Shown: positions 42,791 through 52,037 of the stretch, piece by piece
How the letters are laid out: the number at the start of each line of letters is the position of its first letter
Position numbering within the stretch: the stretch's first letter is position 1
Assembly: GCF_021390155.1 (NCBI RefSeq)
Contig: NZ_CP089985.1
Location: forward strand, 1,499,001-1,563,000
Direction: 5' to 3'
DNA: 64,000 nt
Origin: Pseudomonas sp. HN11
GTDB taxonomy: Bacteria; Pseudomonadota; Gammaproteobacteria; Pseudomonadales; Pseudomonadaceae
Translations under genes and position numbers: made by a program
The notes under the pieces: model-generated
What the model saw: the letters and a program-made list of their open reading frames with translations, nothing else
Database searches by the model: none
Told to the model about the DNA's origin: nothing

Positions 42791-44297
42791 CGGCCACGGC
42801 ACGACGCTGCAGGGCACGTTTACGGTAGATGCGGATCAGCGGGAAGGCCAGCATCAGCGCGGTCAGTACCCACACACCAAAGGTGATCGGGCTCGACCAG
42901 AGGATCTGCAGGTCACCGTTGGAGATCGACAGCGCACGGCGCAGGTTCTGCTCCATCAAGCCGCCGAGGATAAAGCCCAGCAGCACCGGCGACAGCGGGA
43001 AGTCGAGCTTGCGCAGGATGTAGCCGAAGATGCCGATACCGACCATCAGGAACAGGTCGAAGGTGGTGGCGTGAACCGCGTACACACCAATCGCCGTAAT
43101 GATCGCGATCACCGGCACCAGCGCCCAGTTCGGCACGGCGAGGATGCGCGTGAAGATGCGGATCATCGGGATGTTGAGGATCACCAGCATGATGTTGGCG
43201 ATGAACAACGAGGCGATCAGGCCCCAGACGATGTCGGGTTGCTGTTGGAACAGCAGCGGACCCGGGGTGATGTTGTACAGCGACAGCGCGCCGATCATCA
43301 CCGCCGTGGTGCCCGAACCGGGTACGCCGAGGGTCAGCATGGGCACCAGGGCACCGCAGGCGGACGCGCCGATGGCGGTTTCCGGCGCCGCCAGGCCGCG
43401 CATGTCGCCTTGGCCGAATTTACCGCTGGCACCGGCCAAGCGTTTTTCGGTCATGTAGGCAACGGCCGAGGCCAAGGTCGCGCCAGCACCCGGCAACACG
43501 CCCATGATGAAACCCAGCAGGCCGCAACGGATATTCACGACGAACACCGCGCCAGCTTCCTTCAGGTTAAACATCATGCGTCCGGTGGCTTTTACCGCTT
43601 CCTGGCCACGGTGGGTTTTTTCCAGCAGCAACAGGATTTCGCTGATGGAGAACAGGCCCAGCACCAACACCACAAACTGGATGCCGTCGGTGAGGTGGAT
43701 GTTGTCGCCGGTAAAGCGGTACACGCCGCTGTTGGCGTCGATGCCGACCGCCGACAGGAACAGACCGATCAGCGCTGCAACAAAGGTCTTCAACGGCTTG
43801 TCACCGGCCATACCGCCGAGACAGACAATCGCGAACACCATCAATACGAAATATTCCGCCGGGCCGAAGGCAATCGCCCATTTGGCCAGCAACGGCGCAA
43901 ACAGCACCATGCCACAGGTGGCGATAAACGCGCCGATGAACGAGCTCCATGCCGACAACGACAGTGCCACACCGGCCAGGCCTTTGCGGGCCATTGGGTA
44001 GCCATCAAGGGTGGTCATCACGGTGGAGGCTTCGCCCGGGATGTTCAGCAGGATCGAGCTGATACGGCCGCCGTATTCGCAACCCAGGTACACGGCTGCC
44101 AGCAGGATCAGCGCCGATTCCGGCGGCAGGCCGAGGGCGAACGCGATGGGGATCAACAGCGCAACGCCGTTGATCGGGCCCAGGCCTGGCAACAGGCCGA
44201 CCACGGTGCCGATCAGTGTGCCGCACAACGCGGTCACCAGGTTGTAAGGGGACAGTGCAACGCCGAAGCCCTGGCCCAAGTAGCCGAAAGTATCCAT
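42783..44297 (-). CDS. tctA: Tripartite tricarboxylate transporter, large permease subunit TctA
   Basis: A 504-residue, 11-12-helix permease. The TctA signature GLLPGLGPINGVALLIPIAF and the duplicated GVLPGAGATLASAVAYMTEKR are present, along with the conserved YLGCEYGGRISSILLNIPGEAS. It forms the channel through which the TctC-bound tricarboxylate (citrate-like) is imported with sodium or protons. ATG 44297 is the family start (DTFGYLGQGFGVAL) and lies 1 bp after the tctB stop. Confidence 0.95.
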   Translation of the reverse strand: MDTFGYLGQGFGVALSPYNLVTALCGTLIGTVVGLLPGLGPINGVALLIPIAFALGLPPESALILLAAVYLGCEYGGRISSILLNIPGEASTVMTTLDGYPMARKGLAGVALSLSAWSSFIGAFIATCGMVLFAPLLAKWAIAFGPAEYFVLMVFAIVCLGGMAGDKPLKTFVAALIGLFLSAVGIDANSGVYRFTGDNIHLTDGIQFVVLVLGLFSISEILLLLEKTHRGQEAVKATGRMMFNLKEAGAVFVVNIRCGLLGFIMGVLPGAGATLASAVAYMTEKRLAGASGKFGQGDMRGLAAPETAIGASACGALVPMLTLGVPGSGTTAVMIGALSLYNITPGPLLFQQQPDIVWGLIASLFIANIMLVILNIPMIRIFTRILAVPNWALVPVIAIITAIGVYAVHATTFDLFLMVGIGIFGYILRKLDFPLSPVLLGFILGGLMEQNLRRALSISNGDLQILWSSPITFGVWVLTALMLAFPLIRIYRKRALQRRAVADV

Positions 44298-44298
44298 G

Positions 44299-44757
44299 TC
44301 AGTTCTCCAGAACGTCGAGCAGGCCGAGGGGCAGCGGTACATCCATGGCTTTGTCGAATAGCAGGTACAAGCCGATGGCCATCAACGTGACGATCACCAC
44401 GCTCGGCAACCAGCGACCACCGTACAAGCGCGCCATCGGGATGCCGATCAGCATGCTGCTGAGGATGAAACCCAGGGGTTCAAAGGTGCCGGCGAAGACG
44501 ATCAACAGGCCGACGCACACGCCAATCTTGATCAGGGTTTCGCGGTCCAGCGCGGGTTCTTCCTGGGTGTGCTTGGTCGGCTGTGGGCGGAACAGCATGT
44601 AGATCAGTGCCAGGCTCATCAGCCCGAGCATCAGCAGCGGGTAGGCGCGAGGCCCCACCGGCTCGTAGGAAAACGACGCCTGATACGGCCAGGCCATCAG
44701 TGCCAAGCCGGCACAGGCCAACAGCAGCACGGCGGCAAAAATGCGTTGTAAGAGCAT
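44299..44757 (-). CDS. tctB: Tripartite tricarboxylate transporter, small subunit TctB
   Basis: A 152-residue protein with four membrane segments (QRIFAAVLLLACAGLALM, AYPLLMLGLMSLALIYML, IKIGVCVGLLIVFAGTF, VVIVTLMAIGLYLLF), the size and layout of TctB. It assists TctA. ATG 44757 follows CAGGAG; an earlier ATG six codons upstream is too close to that site. Confidence 0.92.
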   Translation of the reverse strand: MLLQRIFAAVLLLACAGLALMAWPYQASFSYEPVGPRAYPLLMLGLMSLALIYMLFRPQPTKHTQEEPALDRETLIKIGVCVGLLIVFAGTFEPLGFILSSMLIGIPMARLYGGRWLPSVVIVTLMAIGLYLLFDKAMDVPLPLGLLDVLEN

Positions 44758-44816
44758 GTAGAACTCCTGGGCCACGCCCCTCGTTCAAAAGGGCGCGGCC
44801 GCGCGACAGGGGACGA

Positions 44817-45800
44817 TTACTGGATCAGGCCGAACTCTTTGGCCAGCACTTTGTAGTCAGCCACCTGTTTCTTCACATAGGTGTCGAGCTCCGGGCCGGT
44901 CATGGCGAACGGGAACAGCTCGCGCTGGTCACGCAGCTTGGCGAACTCGTCGGAGGCCAGCAGTTTGTCGAACGCCTCTTTCCACCAGGCATAGTCGGCA
45001 TCGCTGACTTTTGGCCCGAGGTAGAAGCCACGCACCACTGGCCAGACGATGTCGTAGCCTTGCTCTTTGGCGGTCGGAATGTCCTTCATTTCCGGCTCAT
45101 CCAGGCGCTGTTCGGAGAACACCGCCAGCAGGCGCATGTCGCCGCTGAGGATGTGCGGCATGGAGTCGGAGATGTCGGTACTGCCCACCTGGATATGGCC
45201 GCCGAGCAGGGCGGTGGCGATTTCGCCGCCGCCTTCAAGGGCCACGTAACGCAGTTCACGCGGGTTGATCCCGGCGGCCTTGGCGATCAGGGCGGTTTGC
45301 ATCCAGTCCTGGCTGCCGACGGTGCCGCCGGAACCAATTACCACGCTGCCCGGATCTTTCTTCAGGGCTTTGACCAGATCGTCGAGGGTCTTGTAGGGCG
45401 AGTCGGCTTTCACCGCGATGGCACCGTAGCTGGTGCCGACCGCTGCCAGCCAACGCACGGCGCTTTCATCGAAGCGACCGAACTTGCCCTGGGCCAGGTT
45501 CAACAGCGAACCGCTGGACCAGGCCACCAGCGTGCCGGCATCGGCAGGACGCTGGGCGACCACGGCGTTGTAGGCCACCGCGCCCACGCCACCGGGCATG
45601 TAGGTCACGCGCATCGGCTTGCTCAGCAGCTTCTCGTTGACCAGCGCGCTCTGCGCCAGTTTGCAGGTCAGGTCAAAACCACCGCCAGGCGAAGCCGGGG
45701 CGATGCATTCCGGGCGCTTGGGTTCGTCGGCGGCCAGCAGTTGGCCGGCGAACAGCATGCAGCCGGCGGTGAGAGCCAATTTACGCAGTGAAAGGGTCAT
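44817..45800 (-). CDS. tctC: Tripartite tricarboxylate transporter substrate-binding protein TctC
   Basis: A 327-residue periplasmic binding protein with a signal peptide (residues 1-23, MLFAGQLLAA) and the Bug/TctC fold: CIAPASPGGGFDLTCKLAQ at the ligand pocket, then MRVTYMPGGVGAVAYN and VIGSGGTVGSQDW. It delivers tricarboxylates to TctAB. Its ribosome-binding site is overlapped upstream by an A-rich Hfq/Crc motif. Gene order opdH-tctC-tctB-tctA matches other pseudomonads. Confidence 0.95.
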   Translation of the reverse strand: MTLSLRKLALTAGCMLFAGQLLAADEPKRPECIAPASPGGGFDLTCKLAQSALVNEKLLSKPMRVTYMPGGVGAVAYNAVVAQRPADAGTLVAWSSGSLLNLAQGKFGRFDESAVRWLAAVGTSYGAIAVKADSPYKTLDDLVKALKKDPGSVVIGSGGTVGSQDWMQTALIAKAAGINPRELRYVALEGGGEIATALLGGHIQVGSTDISDSMPHILSGDMRLLAVFSEQRLDEPEMKDIPTAKEQGYDIVWPVVRGFYLGPKVSDADYAWWKEAFDKLLASDEFAKLRDQRELFPFAMTGPELDTYVKKQVADYKVLAKEFGLIQ

Positions 45801-45813
45801 GGTGATCTCCGTC

Positions 45814-45822
45814 TTTGTTGTT
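45814..45822 (-). promoter_or_regulatory. A-rich Hfq/Crc-type site before tctC
   Basis: On the coding strand the sequence is AACAACAAA, fitting AAnAANAA, directly followed by the tctC ribosome-binding site ACGGAGA. A catabolite-repression target site by consensus and position. Confidence 0.6.
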
Positions 45823-45833
45823 ATGGGTGACTA

Positions 45834-47126
45834 CTACCAGAGCGCGATGCTGTAGCTGACCAGCAGGCGCATTTCATCCGCATCACGGGCTGAATAGTTG
45901 GAACGGTAGGTGGCGTTGCGCAGGCGCACGGCCACATCTTTGAAGGTGCCGGTCTGCACCACGTACTTGATCTCGGTGTTGCGCTCCCACTCCTTGCCAG
46001 TCTCGCCGTTCTTGAGCTTGATGTTGTCACCCGACAGGTAACGGCTCATGAAACTCAGGCCGGGAATGCCCAGCTTGGCGAAGTCGTAGTCATAGCGCGC
46101 TTGCCAGGAACGCTCCTCGGCACCGGCAAAGTCGTTGATCTGCACGAAGTTGACCAGGTACGGGTCGCTGCCATCCACATACGGGAAAGCACTGTCGCCG
46201 GACATGTGCTGGTAACCGGCGCTGAGCTTGTGGCCATTGAGGGCATAGCTGAACAGGCCGTTGAGGGAGGTGTTGTCGATCTTGCCGCCACGGGCTGCGC
46301 CTGCGTCATCACTGATGGCCAGGCGCAGGTCGGTGGCGAAGGTGCCGGGGCCCATCGGGCGCGCGGCCACCAGACCGAGGAAATGTTGGCGGTATACGTC
46401 ATCGAGTTGGGCGAAGTGGTAGCTGCCGGTGATCTTGTCGGCGAACTTGTAGTCGGCGCCACCGAAGTTGAAGTGCCTGCCGGTGGCGCCGCTGACGAAA
46501 CGGCTGTTCTTGTTGTTGAGGGCGATGTCTTCGTAATTGCTGTCGTCGCGGTCCTTGGCTTTGTCCAGACGGCCCCCGGTGAACACCAGGTTCTTGAATT
46601 CCTTGGAGGTGATCAGGCCGCCGTTGAAGGTCTGCGGCAGGATGCGGCCGTCATTGGGCTTGAGGATCGGCAATTCGGGGATCAGTGAGCCGATTTTCAA
46701 CTCAGTGGCCGAGATCTTTACTTTGCCGGTCAGGCCCAGCTTGGAGTACTCGTCGGCGGCGCGGCCGTCGTCATGGGTGGGCAGCAGGCCGGTGCCGGTG
46801 CGGTCGGGGCTGGAGTCGAGCTTGACCCCGAGCATGCCCAGCGCATCCACGCCAAAGCCGACGGTGCCGTCGGTGTAGCCCGATTGCAGGTTGAGCATGA
46901 AGCCTTGGGCCCACTCGTCGCGCTTGGATTGCTGGGCACTGGTGCCATCGCGGAAGTCGCGGTTGAAGTACATGTTGCGGGTTTCCAGAGTCGCGCTACT
47001 GTCTTCGAAGAAGGCAGCCTGGCTAAGCGGCGAAAAGCCGGCAAGGGTAGCGGCACTGGCGAGGGCGGTCCGGGTCAGACGAGAAAAACGAACAGGCGAG
47101 AGGGCCTGTGGCTGTGTCGACAGCAT
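45834..47126 (-). CDS. opdH: OprD-family porin, OpdH-like (tricarboxylate-specific)
   Basis: A 430-residue outer-membrane porin. The signal peptide ends near FSPLSQA, followed by the OprD family start FFEDSSATLETRNMYFNRDFRD and an 18-strand barrel ending in VSYSIALW with the C-terminal aromatic needed for assembly. Basic-ladder arginines are present along the barrel (e.g. YATYRSN-type strands). Linkage to tctCBA and tctDE points to the cis-aconitate/citrate porin OpdH. An Hfq/Crc-type A-rich stretch abuts its ribosome-binding site. Confidence 0.92.
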   Translation of the reverse strand: MLSTQPQALSPVRFSRLTRTALASAATLAGFSPLSQAAFFEDSSATLETRNMYFNRDFRDGTSAQQSKRDEWAQGFMLNLQSGYTDGTVGFGVDALGMLGVKLDSSPDRTGTGLLPTHDDGRAADEYSKLGLTGKVKISATELKIGSLIPELPILKPNDGRILPQTFNGGLITSKEFKNLVFTGGRLDKAKDRDDSNYEDIALNNKNSRFVSGATGRHFNFGGADYKFADKITGSYHFAQLDDVYRQHFLGLVAARPMGPGTFATDLRLAISDDAGAARGGKIDNTSLNGLFSYALNGHKLSAGYQHMSGDSAFPYVDGSDPYLVNFVQINDFAGAEERSWQARYDYDFAKLGIPGLSFMSRYLSGDNIKLKNGETGKEWERNTEIKYVVQTGTFKDVAVRLRNATYRSNYSARDADEMRLLVSYSIALW

Positions 47127-47140
47127 CGTTGTGTACTCCG

Positions 47141-47151
47141 TTATTGTTCTT
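47141..47151 (-). promoter_or_regulatory. A-rich Hfq/Crc-type site before opdH
   Basis: On the coding strand, AAGAACAATAA fits AAnAAnAAnAA exactly and is contiguous with the opdH ribosome-binding site CGGAG. The strongest such match in the window. Confidence 0.65.
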
Positions 47152-47360
47152 ATTTTGTCGAAAACGCTTCAAGGCGTTTTTCGCGCGCGACACTGAGGCC
47201 GCTCGGCGGTCATAGACCACCGTAGCTGGATGCTAAAGGGCGAAGCTTTCACTAACCTTTCAGTCGCCTTTCAATGTTTTCGGGCTTCACAGGGCAGGCG
47301 GCGCCTGTAAACTGCCCGGCAAAGCGTGGCGCCGACCACCCCTGAATGAGGTAGAAATCC

Positions 47361-48032
47361 ATGCGTGTCCTGCTGGTTGAAGACCATCTGCAACTCGCCG
47401 AAAGTGTCGCGCAAGCGCTCAAGAGCACGGGTTTGACCGTCGACGTGCTGCACGATGGCGTGGCGGCGGACCTGGCCCTCGGCAGCGAGGAATATGCGGC
47501 GGCGATCCTCGATGTGGGGCTGCCCCGCATGGATGGTTTTGAGGTGCTCGCACGTTTACGCGCCCGTGGGAAAAACTTGCCGGTGCTGATGCTAACGGCG
47601 CGCAGTGATGTGAAGGACCGCGTGCACGGCCTGAATCTGGGGGCTGATGACTATCTCGCCAAACCTTTCGAGTTGACGGAGCTGGAAGCGCGGGTCAAGG
47701 CCTTGCTACGACGTAGCGTGCTGGGCGGTGAGCGTCAGCAGGCCTGTGGCGTGTTGGTCTATGACCTCGACACCCGACGTTTCACCGTGGGCGGCGAGCT
47801 GATGACGCTCACCTCCCGTGAACAAGCGGTGCTGGAAGCGCTGATCGCCCGGCCAGGTCGGGTCATGAGTAAGGAACAGTTGGCCTCCCAGGTATTCGGC
47901 CTGGACGAAGAGGCCAGCCCGGACGCTATTGAAATCTACGTGCACCGCCTGCGCAAAAAGCTCGATGGCCAGCCCATCGCCATCGTGACGTTCCGTGGCC
48001 TCGGCTACTTGCTGGAAGCCCGTGATGCATAA
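47361..48032 (+). CDS. tctD: Response regulator TctD (OmpR family)
   Basis: A 223-residue two-component regulator. The receiver domain has the acidic pair VEDH, the phosphoacceptor Asp in AAILDVGLPRMDG, the conserved Thr (LMLTARSD) and Lys (YLAKPFE). The C-terminal winged helix (ALIARPGRVMSKEQLASQVFG...IEIYVHRLRKKL) binds DNA. It is divergent from opdH-tctCBA across a 234-bp gap and should activate that operon when tricarboxylates are sensed. Its end overlaps tctE by 8 bp. Confidence 0.95.
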   Translation: MRVLLVEDHLQLAESVAQALKSTGLTVDVLHDGVAADLALGSEEYAAAILDVGLPRMDGFEVLARLRARGKNLPVLMLTARSDVKDRVHGLNLGADDYLAKPFELTELEARVKALLRRSVLGGERQQACGVLVYDLDTRRFTVGGELMTLTSREQAVLEALIARPGRVMSKEQLASQVFGLDEEASPDAIEIYVHRLRKKLDGQPIAIVTFRGLGYLLEARDA

Positions 48033-49416
48033 GCCCAGCAGTCTGCGCTGGCGCCTGCTGTGGAACCTGGCGTTGTTGCTGGTGTTATTGATGTTGGCCA
48101 GCGGCATGAGCGCCTACTGGAATGGGCGCGAGGCCGCCGACACCGCCTACGACCGCACGCTGCTGGCCTCGGCGCGTACTATCGCCGCCGGCTTGACCCA
48201 GGTGGACGGCACCTTGAGCGCCAACGTGCCCTACGTTGCCCTTGATACCTTCGCCTACGACAGTGCCGGGCGTATTTATTACCAGGTCAATGACATCGAT
48301 CAGAAGTTGATCTCTGGCTACGAAAACCTGCCCGGCCCACCGCCAGGCACGCCGCGTACCGATGACTATCCGGCACTGGCGCGCTTCTATGACGCCGTGT
48401 ATCAGGGTCAGGAAGTGCGTGTGGTGAGTTTGCTCAAGGCCGTTTCCGAACCGAACATGAACGGTATGGCGGAAATCCGCGTGGCCGAAACCGATGAAGC
48501 GCGTGTGAGCATGGCGCGCAGCTTGATGGCCGACACCTTGCTGCGTTTAGGGATGCTCGCCATCGGTGCGTTGTTGCTGGTTTGGTTTGCCGTGAGTGCG
48601 GCATTGCGGCCGCTGGAGCGTCTGCGCACGGCTGTTGAAGAGCGTCAGCCTGACGACTTGCGCCCGCTGCCTTTGGTAGAAGTGCAGCATGAGTTCGGGC
48701 CGCTGGTGCGCTCCCTCAACCACTTCACCGAACGCCTGCGCGGCCAGTTCGAACGGCAGGCGCAGTTTATTGCCGATGCAGCCCATGAATTGCGCACGCC
48801 ACTGGCAGCGCTCAAGGCACGATTGGAACTGGGTTTGCGCGCCGAGGATCCCGCAACCTGGCGCAGCACTCTGGAAACGGCGGCCCAGGGGACTGACCGC
48901 CTGACTCATCTGGCTAATCAACTGTTATCACTGGCACGTATCGAAAACGGTGCCCGTGCCATTGCCGAGGGTGGCGCGCAGTTACTTGACCTCAGCCAGT
49001 TGGCCCGGGAGCTGGGCATGGCGATGGCGCCACTGGCCCACGCACGCGGCGTAGCGCTGGCGCTGGAAGCCGACGAGCCGGTGTGGTTGCGTGGTGAGCC
49101 AACCCTGTTGAATGAGTTGCTGAGCAACCTGGTGGACAATGCCCTGGCCCACACGCCACCGGGGGGCAATGTGATCCTGCGGGTGACCGCGCCGGCGGTG
49201 CTGGAAGTGGAAGATGATGGTCCAGGCATCCCGCAGGACGAACGAGACCGGGTGTTCGAACGTTTCTACCGCCGCAGTCAGCAGGGCATGGGTTCGGGGC
49301 TGGGGTTGGCAATTGTCGGTGAAATCTGCCGGGCACACCTGGCGCAGATCAGCCTGCACGATGGCGAACAGGCTGGACTGAAGGTGCGGGTGAGTTTTAT
49401 CGCGGGTGATCAGTAG
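48025..49416 (+). CDS. tctE: Sensor histidine kinase TctE
   Basis: A 463-residue membrane kinase. Two membrane segments (LLWNLALLLVLLMLASGMSAY and LGMLAIGALLLVWFAVSAAL) flank a ~140-residue periplasmic sensor, followed by a HAMP-like region, the phosphorylated His in FIADAAHELRTPLAALKARL, and the ATPase domain (N box NLVDNALAHTPPGG, G1 VEDDGPGIP, G2 GSGLGLAIVGEI). It phosphorylates TctD. ATG 48025 overlaps the tctD stop; its 3' end overlaps the convergent HDOD gene by 7 bp. Confidence 0.94.
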   Translation: MHKPSSLRWRLLWNLALLLVLLMLASGMSAYWNGREAADTAYDRTLLASARTIAAGLTQVDGTLSANVPYVALDTFAYDSAGRIYYQVNDIDQKLISGYENLPGPPPGTPRTDDYPALARFYDAVYQGQEVRVVSLLKAVSEPNMNGMAEIRVAETDEARVSMARSLMADTLLRLGMLAIGALLLVWFAVSAALRPLERLRTAVEERQPDDLRPLPLVEVQHEFGPLVRSLNHFTERLRGQFERQAQFIADAAHELRTPLAALKARLELGLRAEDPATWRSTLETAAQGTDRLTHLANQLLSLARIENGARAIAEGGAQLLDLSQLARELGMAMAPLAHARGVALALEADEPVWLRGEPTLLNELLSNLVDNALAHTPPGGNVILRVTAPAVLEVEDDGPGIPQDERDRVFERFYRRSQQGMGSGLGLAIVGEICRAHLAQISLHDGEQAGLKVRVSFIAGDQ

Positions 49417-50231
49417 AACATCGAGCGCGCTTCATCCAGCTCGGCACGCAGTACGTCGCTGTAGGGGTCGACCCGCAGTTTCTTGATCGCCGGCAAGGTG
49501 GAGACTGGAACGCTCGCCAGAGGGTGATCGGTGCCGCGATGACAATACAGCACGGCGACCTGCACCAGATCGATGTAGTCGAGGCTCGCCGAATCGCGCT
49601 CCAGGTCCAGGTATTGACCGGGCAGTTTGGCCAGCATTTCCGGAAAGTCCCAGCCACTCAGCAGTTTGTCACCCAGTAGTGGATGGATGCTTTCGATCAC
49701 GTGGTTGAGGCTGACCGGATCCGCGAGCAGCTCGTAGTGATCTTCTGCGTACGTCAGGATCGGCAATACGCCGATCTGGTGCACCAGGCCGCCGAGGGCC
49801 GCCTGGTCTGGCTTGAGCTGGCTGTGGCTGCGACACAAGGCGTAACTCACGCCCGCCACTTCCAGGCTGCGACGCCATACCTCACGCATCTTTTGTTCGA
49901 CCACATCGGAGCGGGCATGGAAGATCTGTTCCATCACCAAGCCGATCGCCAAGTTGCTGCTGTAGTTGGTGCCCAGCCGGGTGATGGCGGTGTGCAGGTC
50001 GGTGACTTCCTGGGTGGCGCGCAACAACGGGCTGTTGACCACTTTGATCAGGCGCGCCGACAGCGCGGTATCGCGACCGATCACCTTGCTCAAGTGGCTG
50101 ATGCTGATTTCCGGATCCTCAGCGGCCTGACGAATGTTCAGGGCCACTTCCGGCAATGTCGGCAGAACCAGGTCATCGTTATCGATGGCCCTCACTAAAG
50201 CCTGTTGGACTTTTTCCGCCAGCTTGTTCAT
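49410..50231 (-). CDS. HDOD-domain protein
   Basis: A 273-residue cytoplasmic protein with a single HDOD domain over most of its length (LPTLPEVALNIRQAAEDPEISISHLSKVIGRDTALSARLIKVVNSPLL ... GLVHQIGVL). HDOD domains are degenerate HD phosphohydrolases lacking the metal residues; they act in signalling scaffolds. No partner domain is attached. The start is ATG 50231. Confidence 0.9.
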   Translation of the reverse strand: MNKLAEKVQQALVRAIDNDDLVLPTLPEVALNIRQAAEDPEISISHLSKVIGRDTALSARLIKVVNSPLLRATQEVTDLHTAITRLGTNYSSNLAIGLVMEQIFHARSDVVEQKMREVWRRSLEVAGVSYALCRSHSQLKPDQAALGGLVHQIGVLPILTYAEDHYELLADPVSLNHVIESIHPLLGDKLLSGWDFPEMLAKLPGQYLDLERDSASLDYIDLVQVAVLYCHRGTDHPLASVPVSTLPAIKKLRVDPYSDVLRAELDEARSMFY

Positions 50232-50267
50232 TCATGCTCTCTAGGGTGTTGCAAAAAGGTACGGCGA

Positions 50268-51209
50268 TCAGCGCTGGATCTCTCGATCACGATCGAGCGT
50301 GTAAGGCAGGTCAAGCAAGTGCAAACCGGGGCCTTCCAACGTGCCTACATGCACATCGCCACTATCGGCAGCTTCGGCTTGCAATACGGCCAGAAGTTCA
50401 ACGCTACGATCAGCTTTTGCCGCAATCACCACTTCGCCGATTGAACTGTTATGGCTGGGGGAAAACAGCGGTGTGCCTGGCTCGGGCATTTCAAGCCCAT
50501 CAAGGCTCAAGTGGTACAACCGACGTTTCAGTTTGCCCAGGTACTGCATGCGCGCGACGATTTCCTGGCCGGTGTAGCAACCTTTCTTGAAACTCACGCC
50601 GCCCACGGCCTGCAGGTTGAGCATCTGCGGGATGAACAGTTCGCGGGTCTGTGGCATGACCTGACCGATGCCTGCGCGGATTTGACCCAGCAGCCATTCA
50701 TTCAAGTCGGCTTGTTGTAGCTGTCCAGCCAGTTGGCTGCGCACAGCGTCGGCCCGCTCGGCGGGCACCCAGAGTTCGGCACGGCCAGGGGACACGCGCA
50801 CGGCGATCAAGGCACCGTCGCGGACGACGCTGTCAGTCTCGGCTGGCAGCTCCAGGCCAAGGCCGGACAGCGCCTTGTCGGCATTTGCCAGGCCGAAACG
50901 AACCCAGGCGGCGCTTTCATCGGCGAGTTTGGATTTGGAGAACACAGCGTATTTTTTCAGGTCTGCCAGTTGCGGCTCCAGCAGCTCGATGGCCATAGCC
51001 AGCAACACGCCGTCACTTTGCAGCAGAATGCGAAAGCTCGATTGCATGCGCCCTTTTTGCGTGCAGCGCGCACCGAGGCTGGCCTGGGTGTCGCTCAGGT
51101 AATTGAGGTTGCAGGTGAGTTGGCCTTGAAGGAATTTGGCCGCGTCGGCGCCGCGGACGGCAAGAACGCCTTCGTGGGACAGGGGGCAGAAGAAAGCAGA
51201 GTCAGCCAT
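50268..51209 (-). CDS. ygfZ: Folate-binding protein YgfZ
   Basis: A 313-residue GcvT-like protein. The diagnostic motif KGCYTGQEIVARMQYLGKLKRRLY is complete, including the conserved cysteine. YgfZ uses tetrahydrofolate to help assemble or repair iron-sulfur clusters. It is divergent from sdhE, matching the conserved ygfZ-sdhE-ygfX-nadB neighbourhood of gammaproteobacteria. Confidence 0.95.
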   Translation of the reverse strand: MADSAFFCPLSHEGVLAVRGADAAKFLQGQLTCNLNYLSDTQASLGARCTQKGRMQSSFRILLQSDGVLLAMAIELLEPQLADLKKYAVFSKSKLADESAAWVRFGLANADKALSGLGLELPAETDSVVRDGALIAVRVSPGRAELWVPAERADAVRSQLAGQLQQADLNEWLLGQIRAGIGQVMPQTRELFIPQMLNLQAVGGVSFKKGCYTGQEIVARMQYLGKLKRRLYHLSLDGLEMPEPGTPLFSPSHNSSIGEVVIAAKADRSVELLAVLQAEAADSGDVHVGTLEGPGLHLLDLPYTLDRDREIQR

Positions 51210-51349
51210 GGGTCATCGCAGGTCAAAAAGTCATAGGTGCATCATAGAGGGGCGCCCGGCAAATGGATAGTTTCCGTATGGGGCGACCAAAGCCGACTGT
51301 TCCGGTGCCGTCGGGCCTGTATACTTGTCGCCTATTTGAGGAGTGCTCC

Positions 51350-51604
51350 ATGGTCGAAGATGTAGAAATCAATCGCCTCTACTGGCACAGCCGTCGTGGC
51401 ATGCTGGAGTTGGATGTGTTGCTGGTACCTTTCACCAAAGAGGTCTACGCAACGCTCGATCAGGTGGACCGCGACCTCTACGTCAGACTGCTGACCTGCG
51501 AAGACCAGGACATGTTCGGCTGGTTCATGGAGCGCGCGGAGTCAGAAGATCCGGAGTTGCAGCGCATGGTCCGGATGATTCTGGATCGTGTCCAACCCAA
51601 GTAG
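51350..51604 (+). CDS. sdhE: FAD assembly factor SdhE
   Basis: An 84-residue SdhE/YgfY protein. The [13 protein letters not shown] motif contains the conserved Arg-Gly region needed to attach FAD covalently to succinate dehydrogenase. ATG 51350 follows GAGGAG; upstream in-frame extensions lack conservation. The next gene starts inside its 3' end. Confidence 0.95.
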   Translation: MVEDVEINRLYWHSRRGMLELDVLLVPFTKEVYATLDQVDRDLYVRLLTCEDQDMFGWFMERAESEDPELQRMVRMILDRVQPK

Positions 51605-52037
51605 CCCTTCATTCGAATGCCGCTGGCGGGCCTCACGGCTGTTGCTGGCGGCGTATCTGCTTGCCCAGGTGTTCGCGCTGGGTGCGCTTTTGTTTCTTGA
51701 TCTGTCTGGTTCGAGCCTCGGCATGTTGTTGTGCCTGGCGCATGCCGCCTGGGTTTTACCGCGCCATATCTTGCTGACTCACCGTTCGTCGATTCGTGGC
51801 CTGCGTCGCGATGCGGATGGCTGGCAGTTGTACAGTGCTGAGCGGGGTTGGCACAGTGTGCAGCTGCGTCCCGACAGCCTTGCGCTGCCGCTGATCGTGG
51901 TGCTGCGCTATCGGGTGCCGGGGACGTGGTGGGTACGTTCGATCTGTGTGCCGACGGATGCGCAGGCAGCCGATGTGCATCGGCGCCTGCGGGTGCGCCT
52001 GAAGTTCAGCCGCCGTAGGTGGTTGGCGCCAGGATAG
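51588..52037 (+). CDS. ygfX: YgfX-family membrane protein
   Basis: A 149-residue protein starting at GTG 51588, overlapping sdhE by 17 bp. Two membrane segments near the N-terminus ([20 protein letters not shown] and [15 protein letters not shown]) and a C-terminal soluble part ([23 protein letters not shown]) match YgfX, which is encoded with sdhE in many gammaproteobacteria. In E. coli it has been linked to cytoskeleton inhibition as CptA, though that role is debated. Its end overlaps convergent nadB by 32 bp. Confidence 0.85.
   Translation: MSNPSSPSFECRWRASRLLLAAYLLAQVFALGALLFLDLSGSSLGMLLCLAHAAWVLPRHILLTHRSSIRGLRRDADGWQLYSAERGWHSVQLRPDSLALPLIVVLRYRVPGTWWVRSICVPTDAQAADVHRRLRVRLKFSRRRWLAPG

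Noticed and set aside
42777..44390. 537-codon plus-strand frame opposite tctA
   Set aside because: It is His/Gln/Arg-rich with no domains and exactly antisense to the well-supported tctA.
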